Assembly (NCBI GenBank): GCA_004352715.1
Contig: SCFE01000037.1
Location: 45,592 to 95,287, forward strand
DNA: 49,696 nt
Origin: Hofstenia miamia
Taxonomy: Eukaryota > Xenacoelomorpha > Acoela
Reading direction: 5' to 3'
A model generated the notes under the pieces. That model was given only the letters and a program-made list of their open reading frames with translations, was not told where the DNA came from and made no database searches. The position numbers and the translations under genes were made by a program. How positions within the stretch are numbered: position 1 is the first letter of the stretch; each line of letters opens with the position of its first letter. Below are positions 11,411 through 21,999 of the stretch, piece after piece.

Positions 11411-13272
11411 TTAAAGAATTTGAAGCTAAATATATTTCATTCATGAATTTAGTTGGCTTCATGTCCGTAATTGTGCACAAATCAATATCTAGCGTTTTTG
11501 CAGATATTGAAGTCCATTCATTTTTTGCTGCATTATTATCATATCATTGGCTCCTAAATCAGACCTCCACTCATGTGAATAATACAAAATTCCTTATAGT
11601 GTAAACACAACCAAGTTTATAATACTAAGCAAAGGCTCAAAAAGCACATATTGTTATTCAAAAATACTATATTGTTTTATAAATTTTTTTATGTTTTATA
11701 TTATTATAAATTGTATACAACTAAATATACTATTATCAGTTACAAAGTCAATTTAGAATGTTTTTCGAAAATTATAGTTTTCCTTTTTTATTTAGTGTTC
11801 GTCGTAAATGTGTATAAGAGACAGATTCAGCTGCTATTAATGTAAAGTGATGTTGAGTTTTACATTAAGTAGTATAAATAAATTGATTATAACAGATCTT
11901 TAAGTGGCTTGATGTCCCAAACCAATATACCAGATATTAATTCAATCTGGTGATAACTTGAGCACTTGAAGCACCTTCGATTAGGAATTGTATAGCTGAA
12001 AAAAACAGCTAGCTTCTTCAATGATTCTCACAAATTACAAAGTTTTCTTCAACACTCATTGACGTTACCATTAAACAAGATGACCAATTATCAGATGCAA
12101 GGAAAACAATAAACAGAAGAAACAGATATTTTCACGCTTGATATCGTCACTAATCTAGTAAATCCATTGCAAAATATTTGCGTTATTATGGTCAATTGAT
12201 ATCTCTACACTGATGATGAGGAATTACTATACTTTATTGCAAGAGTGTAAAAACTGGAATGTTAATACCAAGAACATTCAACCTGGCTTCACCAAACAGA
12301 TGGATTGTCAAAAATTCAAAAATTCTAGTTGAAGGTGTTCCAATATATACTAGCATGATTAACCTCTATTCACGATATTTTGCCATGATTTAAAAGTTAT
12401 ACAAACGAATGTGGCACTTTTGAAGATTGCCTATCTTGTTGTGATTACGAAATAAAGCAAAGAGATAATTCTCAGCAGCAAAGAGCTATTAAGTGACACA
12501 TTGATTAACAAGAGGCGAGAAGCGATTTACTTTACCAGTGCTGTTGAGTATGCATAATGACCATGAAATGGTTTTAAGAATTTGCTCAGAAGTTCATACA
12601 AAAATTTCTTCGAAGATATCCCACTCATTTGTATAAACATCGTAAAACACAAACTTAAATTTATTGCATATTATGTGGTTGCTTTAATGTACTTGCATAG
12701 CTATGAAAACTAAGAAAATATGCATATTTGCACATGCAGTTTTTTTCACTCATCAGTGCAAGCATCACCAATTGACAAATCCTAAGTCGTTTAGCGTTAT
12801 TTGACGTCTTTGCCCCAACTCCTGCATTCGCCTTTGCAACTTTTATCGAGTTAAGAAAATGCAAAATCAAGATTTTATCATGTGAAAAGTTAAGTGGAAG
12901 ACTTTACGTAGTAATCGATATAAACGGAAAATGAAAATGCATTAAGATCTTTTGTAATGTCTTCATATTTGTGCTTACTGCAAATACAAATCAGACAAGA
13001 AGGACACTTGGCAGTATTACCTCATGCTAATGTGCTACCTTCATTTAGTTCTTGTCACCGACACAATTTGCAATTCTTATGTTTCTTGAAGACCATTGAA
13101 ACAGCTTGGTTGAATCAGCTCAAAAAAATACTATCTTTTTAGAATGTATAAGTGTCTTCTAAATATAGTATATTTAGAAGGCTCTGAATGTATATACATG
13201 TACAATGCACATTATGCATATTATAGCATCAATAATGACTTCATTGCAAAATTATTCTTCAGAAGTAGTCAA
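11411..13272. other. Intergenic, nothing recognised
   Basis: AT-rich sequence with scattered short ORFs. Local GC rises mildly at 12740-12850 (minus-strand ORF of 69 codons with no recognisable motif). No RNA gene, repeat array or element boundary seen. Confidence 0.4.
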
Positions 13273-13516
13273 CTTAAGGCCATGCTACACTGGCGATTTT
13301 TGTCCAAACTTTTGTCAGGATTTTTGTGTGCTACACTGCGGATTTTTGTGCAAACTTTTGTCAGGATTTTTATGTGCTATCCTACGGATTTTTGTCCAAA
13401 CTTTTGTTAGGATTTTTGTATGCTACACTGCGGATTTTTGTCCAAACTTTTGTCAGGATTTTTATGTGTTACACTGCGGATTTTTGTTTAAACTTTTGTC
13501 AGGATTTTCATTCATA
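13273..13516. repeat. 46-bp minisatellite, five units, opening with TTAAGGCC
   Basis: Five tandem units with starts spaced exactly 46 bp (ctacac or its variants at 13285, 13331, 13377, 13423 and 13469). Each reads roughly ctacactgcggatttttg, then tccaaacttttgtcagg, then atttttatgtg. The array opens with TTAAGGCCATGCTACACTGG, an end resembling TTAA-targeting miniature elements, so it probably grew from such an end. Because 46 is not a multiple of 3, all three frames cycle and give a spurious 150-residue ORF. Confidence 0.9.
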
Positions 13517-13784
13517 GGATTAAATATTTCGAATTTCACAACAACCAATACAGTAAAGTTCAAGACAATTTTACTTTTTATTTACAAATGCATGAAGTTT
13601 TATGAGAAATTAATACTAGTTAATATACAAAACCAACATAATTATTTACATTTATGCAAAGCTGTAGCTTCTTGCAAAATAACAATAATTGCGTGTTGCA
13701 ATAATTTGCACACTGAAAACATTAGGAAGGTTTATTGCACTCAAGTGTATGAAATCAATCTAATCCAGTTACATAGAGCGCGCG

Positions 13785-14784
13785 NNNNNNNNNNNNNNNN
13801 NNNNNNNNNNNNNNNNNNNNNNNNNNNNNNNNNNNNNNNNNNNNNNNNNNNNNNNNNNNNNNNNNNNNNNNNNNNNNNNNNNNNNNNNNNNNNNNNNNNN
13901 NNNNNNNNNNNNNNNNNNNNNNNNNNNNNNNNNNNNNNNNNNNNNNNNNNNNNNNNNNNNNNNNNNNNNNNNNNNNNNNNNNNNNNNNNNNNNNNNNNNN
14001 NNNNNNNNNNNNNNNNNNNNNNNNNNNNNNNNNNNNNNNNNNNNNNNNNNNNNNNNNNNNNNNNNNNNNNNNNNNNNNNNNNNNNNNNNNNNNNNNNNNN
14101 NNNNNNNNNNNNNNNNNNNNNNNNNNNNNNNNNNNNNNNNNNNNNNNNNNNNNNNNNNNNNNNNNNNNNNNNNNNNNNNNNNNNNNNNNNNNNNNNNNNN
14201 NNNNNNNNNNNNNNNNNNNNNNNNNNNNNNNNNNNNNNNNNNNNNNNNNNNNNNNNNNNNNNNNNNNNNNNNNNNNNNNNNNNNNNNNNNNNNNNNNNNN
14301 NNNNNNNNNNNNNNNNNNNNNNNNNNNNNNNNNNNNNNNNNNNNNNNNNNNNNNNNNNNNNNNNNNNNNNNNNNNNNNNNNNNNNNNNNNNNNNNNNNNN
14401 NNNNNNNNNNNNNNNNNNNNNNNNNNNNNNNNNNNNNNNNNNNNNNNNNNNNNNNNNNNNNNNNNNNNNNNNNNNNNNNNNNNNNNNNNNNNNNNNNNNN
14501 NNNNNNNNNNNNNNNNNNNNNNNNNNNNNNNNNNNNNNNNNNNNNNNNNNNNNNNNNNNNNNNNNNNNNNNNNNNNNNNNNNNNNNNNNNNNNNNNNNNN
14601 NNNNNNNNNNNNNNNNNNNNNNNNNNNNNNNNNNNNNNNNNNNNNNNNNNNNNNNNNNNNNNNNNNNNNNNNNNNNNNNNNNNNNNNNNNNNNNNNNNNN
14701 NNNNNNNNNNNNNNNNNNNNNNNNNNNNNNNNNNNNNNNNNNNNNNNNNNNNNNNNNNNNNNNNNNNNNNNNNNNNNNNNNNNN
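13785..14784. other. Assembly gap of exactly 1,000 N
   Basis: A round-number gap, probably a placeholder. The sequence after it starts inside an LTR retrotransposon RNase H domain, so the gag, protease and RT parts and the 5' LTR, if present, are hidden here. Confidence 0.95.
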
Positions 14785-14786
14785 CC

Positions 14787-17360
14787 TGGTTGAAGAAATT
14801 TAGTGGCAACAAATCAAACATCATTGCCTGATGGATAGAGTACTTAAATGATTTTTCATTCACAATTAAACATTGCCTGGGCTGACTCCACCTGAACGCT
14901 GATTATCTGACGGCGCTGCTGAGCTATGAAGGAATTCTCAAAAAACCAAATGGGGAAAAGGTTCCTTTCTCATTCATCCCCCATACTGAGTATCAGTTGA
15001 TACCCGAGATCAATGCAGACAGAAACGGAAAACCCATTCTTACCATCCTCATGAGAGAGGAAATTTCGGAAGAGGAAATAGTTCGTTACCAACACCGTGA
15101 TTGGATATTGGACCAGATAATGAAAAGGATAAGAGATCCGTACGTCCCCACATCTCCAGAAGTGAATCGCTATTTCCATCATTACAACTGGCATGTAACT
15201 GATAATGGTCTATTGTACGCGAAGAGTAAACACAACAATCGACTCGCTATCCCTGAGTATTTCAAAAGGGATTTGGTACGTAGAGTTCATGAGCGAGGTC
15301 ACCTCGGCATCCTCCAGACTGAGAAAACTTTCAATTCAAGATATGTAACCACCGGAATATGAACTACCATGACAGATGTAATTGATAAATGCGAAAAATG
15401 TTTACTCAACAACATCCACCACTTTCCTCAACAACGAGCTCAAGTGGAATCGTGGTCTGCAGAAAGCCCTAATGAGTTAGTGCATGTCGATTTAGAACAA
15501 CTATCAAAAGACGATGAGGGTTTTCAGTATCTGCTCGTATTGGTAGACCACTTCACCAAGTTTGCCCACATAGTTCCTTTAAGTAGTACAACTGCAGAAA
15601 GGGTGGCTGACAAAATACTTAAAGAATGGATCTTAAAATATGGACCCATGCGCAAATTAGTTTCTGATAGAGGTCCTCAATTTGAGAGTCGGGGTTACTC
15701 TACCAGTCAACAGACTGAAGAGTGGGTGGCAACAGATCAGCTCTGGCACTTCCCCTAGAAGTGTGCTAGCCGGCTTAATCATGCTTGGCCTCTGGCGACC
15801 CCTGGCACGCAGAGTGCTGATCTGTGTTGAGTCTGATCAGCAGAGAGTGAAGCCGAAGGCCGAGATTCATGAGAGAGTTGCGCCTCTCTACAGCTTTCGC
15901 CAACCAAGGCTACTAACTGAGGTAACTCGTGAGCACCTACCATCTGCCTGTTATAGAGATCCTGATTATTTAGGAGATATTTATACACTTGTAGTGCAAA
16001 GCACCAAGTGACGTCCTAAAATCTCCGTAACTTAGAATGTCAGATCATAACTAAAACCCATGACAAAGCAAAGCTCCCTCATAGGTAAGGCCCAGCAAAT
16101 GCTGGCCTAGGCCTATCTAGAGGCCAGAGACAGAGGAAAATCCTCTGTATAACTGCCCTTGTAGACGCACTCTACGGCTCTGGGCATAGACGTCGCTGTC
16201 TGCTCCACAGAACAGAGTCTCACATCATCATCACCGCCCCCATATGTGCAAAGCACACATGGTTGCACCTTCTTATACCCTATTGTTTAACGTCCATTCT
16301 AGGTTCGGGACTCCGCAAAGCAACGCGCCCATCAAGTATTGGCTCAGCATCTCCTCTTCTCCAAGAACCACCACGAGGAGGTTACTCTCTAGGACGATTC
16401 AGGCATAGCCCTTTCAGTTCCCCAATTTGAGAGTAATCTTTTATGCACTTTGATGAAGGAATTGGAAGTCGTTCACGAACTGACCACAGCTTAACATCAT
16501 CAAGCAAATGGATTGGTAGAATGATTAAATCGAACCCTCATAAAATTGATTCAGGTAGCGTTATCCCGAGCCGCCAGAAAACAATGGAGACGAATTGTAG
16601 AATGTGTTGAGTATTTTTATAACACGTCAGTTCATACAACAACTGGTGTCAGCCCCTTCAAAGCCATGTTCAGTAGAGAGGCCGCTACTTCCTTGGTGAT
16701 GATGTTTCTGAAATACGCTGACAACAATGTGGAGAGCTATGTGAATAGATTAATTAATGATATGCAACAAATTCACTTGACATTCTGTCATAACACGAAT
16801 CAGTCTAGTATCAGACAAAGAAAACCTTTAATAAAAAGTTATACAGTGAGCCTCATAAACGCGGAGATAAAGTTTTTGCTTATCTGCCCTGAATTACCAC
16901 AGATAGTAATCAAGTACAGAAACTCGCAAATGATTGGCAAGGCCCTTTTATGATAGAAAAAGTGCTTGATCATAACACATATACCCTAAACAATGGTAAA
17001 ACGGTACATTTTCAAAGGCTCAAACGAGCTATAAAAGATATAGAGCATGTGATAATAGATGATAATAACAAATTTACGTTAGTAGACAATGGTGTCAATG
17101 TATATGAAAAATATGATAATTTAACTAGTTTTTCAGAGGATGAATTTTCCAACACTGAGTACAATTGTGATAATATTAATTCCGATACCTTAGAAACACG
17201 TACGCTCCCCCAAAGAAGGGCGAGAACTACTTACGCTTACAATCCTAACATTTGGGATTTAAATCTTATAACTCCATTTAGGAATGAAACCAGTAGATCG
17301 CAAATGAGAGTCGCCAGCTCCACCTGTCCGCCGCTGAGTGAGAAGGAGGATGGAAGATAG
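14787..17360 (+). pseudogene. pol: pol 3' part: RNase H tail and integrase, broken
   Basis: An RNase H C-terminus (FSFTIKHCLG then NADYLTAL) starts at 14787. The integrase zinc finger follows, with HERGH (about 15291-15305) and CEKC (about 15393), and then the DDE core: first D at 15489-15491, second D at 15666-15668 (SDRGPQFES), and E at 16519-16521 within HHQANGLVE. A GPF module (WQGPFMIEKV) begins near 16937. The catalytic triad is thus present. The frame is broken by TGA at 14829, 14883 and 15360, by the 734-bp insertion between the second D and the E, by TAA at 16492, TGA at 16522 and a frameshift around 16900-16950. In the living element the enzyme would trim the cDNA and join it to host DNA. 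Confidence 0.85.
15689..16422. mobile_element. 734-bp nested insertion in integrase with 11-bp target duplication
   Basis: The integrase codons stop at CAATTTGAGAG (15678-15688) and resume after an exact second copy (16423-16433). Removing the 734 bp and one copy restores continuity of the DDE domain. The insert is GC-richer than the window and has several small hairpins, for example gcccagcaaatgctgg and gtgcaaagcacacat. It begins TCGGGGTTACT and ends AGTTCCCC, giving a weak inverted terminus (GGGGtTACT against GGGGaACT). It has no poly(A) tail and no long ORF of its own. A non-autonomous DNA element with 9-11-bp target duplications (Mutator-like range) is my best guess; a SINE is less likely. 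Confidence 0.75.
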
Positions 17361-17633
17361 CCAACTTGAATGAGATGCCTCACCTAGGCGTGAGAGACAC
17401 GTATCTCCACTTGCTGAGGCGCGCACAAGAAAAAGAGGACGTCAGGATGGTGCTGAGGAGAGTCCAATTCCGTGTGGGCAACACGTTGCTCCACGACTTG
17501 GAGAGCAGACAGCATTTCCCATGACGCCCTCCACATCTCGCCCCTACGTGGAGAGACACGTTTCCCCACGTGCGTGAGAGGAGCTGGCCACCCCCACTTT
17601 AAAAACTTACAATAATTCGAGAGTACCTTTTAG
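17361..17633 (+). other. Basic proline-rich linker between integrase and third ORF
   Basis: In one frame (17374 to about 17578) this stretch reads as a basic, proline-rich peptide with a repeated ERHVSP motif (RRERHVSPLAEARTRKRGRQ near the start, VERHVSPRA at the end) and a related QHVAP between. At the DNA level, gagagacacgt near 17390 and gagagacacgtttcccc near 17550 are direct repeats. It may be a C-terminal extension of pol or the start of the next protein. The frame closes at TGA before the third ORF opens. Confidence 0.4.
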
Positions 17634-20600
17634 TGCTTTACAACTTGTAAATCCCCCCATAAGAGCGACTTGATAGCCCCTTCAACCTCTTCCACCGCCA
17701 CTTCTACTGTGAGATCTCAGAAGACAGAAGAGAGAAGAAGAAAAATATCTAAAGTTGGCGATGAGACCCTGCACCCGTACTATATTGCCACAAGAAAAGC
17801 CACAGCCATTATCCGTGATAATATATCAGATGAGACAAAAGATCAGCTCCGCCGTACATACAATGGACGCAACATGACCTGCTCTATCAATGTTATTCCC
17901 TTTGTCATAGATGCCTCCCGTCGCCCCAAAATTAATACTATCATTGGTTACAACTCCAGGATGATGGAAAGTTTGAGTCGTCTGTATTGGCGCAGCACAG
18001 TTCACACCTTTTTTGATGACGACTTTAACATATACAACTTATGCCAGTTTTTGAATAGTGGTAAAACCATTGATAGCTTTGAGTGCGTGAACGTAGATTT
18101 CCAAAACCTCCTCTTCATTTACTTCTTACGGATAACTGAGATACAAACAGAGGACATAATGGAACAAATCGAGATTGCTTACCACATCGCCAAAGTTGAG
18201 GGCATCTGTCTGATAATGATAGTTCGCAGCGATTACAAGACTACCATACCCGAACCAATAGAGAACTGACATTTTTGGATGGAGAATTTCTTAATATTAT
18301 CAAAAGATGATTATGTGCCTATCTCTTCACACTCCATGAGCCACCTTCCCATCACTAGGCTCATATATACAGATTTACTTTTGTGTCAAAGGGTGCCATC
18401 CCACCGTCTAGCTGTTGACCAGAAATTGATTATCAATGTCCTGCTCCAATCGCAGACCCTGGAAGTTACAGATCCCAACACTCCTTCGCTAGTTACCATA
18501 ACTGATATGAGAGTTAGTTTCACCTTTGCTCAAAGCAGCCAACTACTAAACGAGATTCAAACTATTTGGTCTGATCTAAAGGCAGATTTTAACCCCGAGT
18601 CCAATTGGCCCCGTCTAGATATATCCAGTCTATCACAGACTTATCACTCATCAGTGGAACGAGCCTTCCGAGACATCAAAGTCTCCTATAACACCCAAGA
18701 TAAGAAAAATTTTAAGGAACGTCTCTTCGCAGAGAAGAGTCTACCAGACATATATGCCAGAGGAGCCATTTGGATACTCGCGATATACCTTACAAAGGAG
18801 CCTCAATTACAGATACCCATGTCACATGAAAAGAGGACGTCCCTCACGAAAATAATGATTCACGAATTAGCCATTTGCCCACTGACATGGAAAGTAAAAA
18901 ACTGGCTGCTGTATAAGTGTAGTCCTCCTTCTTCTCCTGGAAAAACGAAGCTGCCCATGGACAAGTTTGAAAAATATTATGCCCGACTGGTGGGGGCGAG
19001 CAGTGTTACTGGCAAGATGTCGATTATGTTAACTAGCAATCAACTTGGAATTTGTCTGTCAGACATCAATATTTTTTCTAATACAGTAAAAAAGTACATG
19101 TGGGGCGCCACTGCTGAGACAAAATTCGCTATATTTCATTCAGATAACGCTCCCCTGAGTAAGAGAAGATTTGTAGAACAATTGCCTGGATCAACACACC
19201 AATTTCTTGATCAAGTCACCAAGTTCAACATCTATGGTAAAAACGAAGTTCTATTCAACATGCAGCAAATGAAGTATCCTGAATGCGGGGATGGTCAATT
19301 TATCGAGTCAGCCAGGCATGTTAACAAAGAAGGCAAGATTATTCCCATCACCATTTTCGACCAGGTGATGTGGACACCGGAGCAATTTTTTCGAGAGGAG
19401 GAGCTACTAGCATCTTCGGCGGTACAAATGTCTCCCCATATTCGGGACTTGATCGAAAAAGTAAACTTAGAAAACTTCGGAGGTAATGCAATCTCTCCTA
19501 AACCGACGCCACAATGGTCTGTAACAGAAGATGAACGCATTCTAATGGTTGAGCATGATCCTAGCGAGTTTCTTGATGACCTTAAAGTGCAGTAGAGAGT
19601 TCTGGGCGATAGCCGCGATAAAGACGTCCTCTCATTGATGAAATGGTGCCTTACGGAGATGTTCACCAAGGAGGAGTTAGTCATTCTACAATCCCCGGGG
19701 CGACACGTTGCTCTGGACGTAGAATGTACTACTTCCTGCATACGAATCTCCACACAGCAGATCGAAGGCCTACGACAAAAGGGACTCCAAGGAAAGTTCT
19801 GGGATACTATCAAGGATGCCCACATAAATTATCCAGTAATGATAGGGACCGCCACTTTAGCCTCTCCTGCAAATTTCAATGAGATGGAAAAGAAGATCAA
19901 AACTTCGAATCTTTTATGTATCCCACCACCTACGATCGAAACTCCGTTGATCCAACCCAAACCAAATGGAAGGTAAGAAAGCCCAAAAAGAAGGTCGCTG
20001 CTCATCTATCTGATCGAATCAATTTCGTCAACAGTAAACCAGAAGCAATCAAAGCTAGTAGAAGGGGCGAGTATAAAGTTGTATGAGAGAAACTCATAGC
20101 AGGAGGGAATTCCGAGCATGTATTCATTGATGGCAAGCTAACCATAACTGATATTTTTACGCGGGGACTACCAATTCATACGCAACTACAAACAATCCAG
20201 GAAAGACTCGCCACACTACAGCCTTGTGTCCTTATCCTCTTCCAAGCAGCTGGAGATTTAATGTGGATAAACAATGTTGAAACCGTTACTCGGTACTATG
20301 ATGTTATGAAGAGGATTGAAATCATTAGAATGATACAAGCCAATGTATCTGATCCGGAGGAGATGACGCTTAGTCAAGTTCAAGAATACTGCTCGCTATT
20401 TATTGATCATGCGACTACCATGGGGTCCCTGCGACAAGTATTTGTACATTTTTACCCCGATACCGAGATCAGTGCGGAAGATGCTCATATGTCTGACACT
20501 GACGCGATGATGACATTAATGATCACCCTAAAGGGCCTTCGGCTTTATGAGCGGTTCTACGATACATTTACCAGGCGGTTAAATAACCTTAGGAGAAATT

Positions 20601-20820
20601 GTCCCGTCAGCAATCGAATGCCAACCATCAAATTTCTGCGGCTGAAGGACGAGGTGGTAACTCAAAGAGAAGTACTTATGCAGATAACCCGAGAGGCACA
20701 CTACGCAGAAGTCACTACGCAGAAGTCCAAACATGGGATGGTGAACTCGCTACGAAGATGATCGTGGCCACACAAAACATCGTTTCTGGGCCAGCCCTTC
20801 AACTGTTATCCGAAAATTAA
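17634..20820 (+). pseudogene. Giant third ORF of the LTR element with C-terminal DEDDh exonuclease
   Basis: One frame runs from 17634 (no clear ATG) to about 19976 with only two stops, TGA at 18267 and TAG at 19593. A frameshift near 19890-19960 follows, then a TGA at 20084 and a 14-bp tandem duplication (20699-20726) that shifts the last segment to its stop at 20818. The span is about 1,060 codons. The C-terminal third has Exo I LDVECTT (D 19716, E 19722), Exo II in LILFQAAGDLMWI (D 20255) and Exo III AHMSDTDAMMT (H 20486, D 20501), with an ITD turn about 35 residues before Exo II as in DEDDh nucleases. The first roughly 650 codons match nothing I recognise. There is no signal peptide, no transmembrane helix and no cysteine pattern, so it is not a usual env. 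Exonuclease ORF3s of DEDDy type are known in bdelloid rotifer LTR elements; this one is DEDDh. Confidence 0.7.
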
Positions 20821-20826
20821 TTTGAG

Positions 20827-20837
20827 CAAGGGGGGCG
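20827..20837 (+). promoter_or_regulatory. Polypurine tract (plus-strand primer)
   Basis: GGGGGG preceded by GAGCAA and followed by CG abuts the TGTA start of the LTR, the position at which RNase H leaves the plus-strand primer in LTR elements. It begins within 10 bp of the last stop of the third ORF. Confidence 0.7.
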
Positions 20838-21346
20838 TGTAGAGTTGCTTGGGGATTTTGTTGATTTTATTCTTTAAAATTTACTTTGTATTCCTGTGTC
20901 ACTATGACGTCAGTAGCTATTTTCGATCTCAGGTTGCTATTGCTAGTTTTCTGTCCCCTTGATGGTGCTTATTGTTGCTCAAATTTAATTTTGCGAGGGA
21001 AAAGAATTTGATCATGTTAAACTACGTTGACATCTGATTGTTGTAAACAAAGGCAGGTAATAGTTAAACATTTGTATAAAACCTGAGAGAAATGTAGCGA
21101 TAGCTTAATAGATTTTATCTACTCTCAACTGCCGTCTTTACCGTTGTATTTTTATTTATTTTTTATTTAAATGAAACTTATTGCTTAAGATCGGCGACAA
21201 TTCGGGAGTGCTTTCACCAGCATGGGGCGACAAGTTGCTTCTGGGGGTCTGTTGATTACCCAGTCCGAATTGTGGACTCATTAAGTTACGTATACAGTTA
21301 TGTATAAGGAAATAATAAATCTCTCTTTCGTAGTTCAACACGTACA
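20838..21346 (+). repeat. 3' LTR
   Basis: The 509-bp segment starts TGTA right after the polypurine tract and ends TACA, the inverted dinucleotides expected of LTRs. It contains TATAAAA at about 21075 and AATAAAT at about 21313, in the right order for a promoter and a poly(A) signal. No second LTR is present for confirmation because the 5' half lies in the gap, so the right boundary rests on the TGTA/TACA match alone. Confidence 0.6.
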
Positions 21347-21725
21347 TGCACTTATAAAACCTAATACTGTGATGATACCATGCCGTTGGCTAGCACGAAT
21401 ATCTGGCAATTACAGATTATTTAATAGTGAGCTGAGAGATAACAATGAAAATGAGAGTTTGTATTTTCTGAAGTGAGATAGAAATTTAGCAAGTGAGACA
21501 AATAGGGTAGCACCAGTCAATAGGTTAAGCACTTTACTTTTTGGATGCTCCGCTTTGGCTGGAAGCCATAGGAATTGGTCATCTTGGATTTTCTAAAGTA
21601 GTTTTTTTACTTGGATGAATTACCAATGTTACATCTATAAGTTAAAGTTCTATGTTATTCTTTTTCCCGGAATCGTGGCTGTTCTGTAAACGCTATTCAA
21701 ACCTTCTACAGAGTCAATTAAGTTT

Positions 21726-21926
21726 CTAGTTAAGTTTCCCTACCAGCCCACGATTCTACATTACTGCTTCAGCTATCTGCTCACCCACAGTGTCTCCAGG
21801 ATTGAATTTGAACGCAAATTGTTCTCTCAGTGGATGTGGTAGCCCTCTCAAAAAATATAAGAACAAATCATGCTAAGAGTACTCAGTCGGTACTTGACTC
21901 AGTTGATACAATCTCTCAACTTGCAT
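21726..21926 (-). pseudogene. gag-like relic, minus strand
   Basis: The minus strand reads VERLYQLSQVPTEYS, a stop, then FLYFLRGLPHPLREQF and FNPGDTVGEQIAEAV. A hydrophobic F/L-x-GL-P step followed by a tandem of short helices is typical of the capsid region of Gypsy-type gag. Two internal stops show it is dead. It sits 380 bp beyond the 3' LTR in opposite orientation, so it is either a separate insertion or an inverted scrap of a related element. Confidence 0.5.
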
Positions 21927-21999
21927 TATATATGTAGATCACATAAGGTCTGAGCTTAAGTCTAAATTGAAGAAAATTTTTTAGCACATCTGTAATTTC

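Larger units (their letters stand above)
14785..21346 (+). mobile_element. Ty3/Gypsy-type LTR retrotransposon, 3' half, with a giant third ORF
   Basis: Order on the plus strand: RNase H tail, integrase (zinc-binding HHCC, DDE core, GPF/Y module), a basic linker, a roughly 1,000-codon third ORF with a DEDDh exonuclease signature, a polypurine tract (20827-20837) and a 3' LTR (20838-21346, TGTA...TACA). RNase H followed directly by integrase and a GPF/Y C-terminus is the Ty3/Gypsy order. Local base composition is markedly more GC-rich than the surroundings, as expected for a foreign element. All ORFs carry stops or frameshifts, so this copy is inactive. The 5' half is lost in the preceding gap. 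Confidence 0.85.

Noticed and set aside
12661-12870. Possible hAT transposase C-terminus on the minus strand
   Set aside because: Only a vague resemblance around NAGVGAKTSNN; the hAT C-terminal signature is absent.
13273-13516. CRISPR-like array
   Set aside because: Units are contiguous with no distinct spacers and the genome is eukaryotic.
13205-14803. Long ORF across the minisatellite and the gap
   Set aside because: Most of it is N; the rest is the 46-bp repeat read in rotating frames.
15682-16011. 109-codon ORF
   Set aside because: Lies inside the 734-bp insertion, starts in the target duplication and has no motif.
16290-16320. tRNA-like B box (ggttcgggactcc) in the nested insertion, suggesting a SINE
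   Set aside because: No A box at proper distance, no poly(A) tail, and the box has mismatches at conserved positions.
17634-19595. Envelope glycoprotein for the LTR element
   Set aside because: No signal peptide, no transmembrane segment, no furin-type site and no cysteine pattern.
19295-19825. 176-codon minus-strand ORF
   Set aside because: Antisense shadow of the third ORF; serine/arginine-rich composition as expected for the complement.
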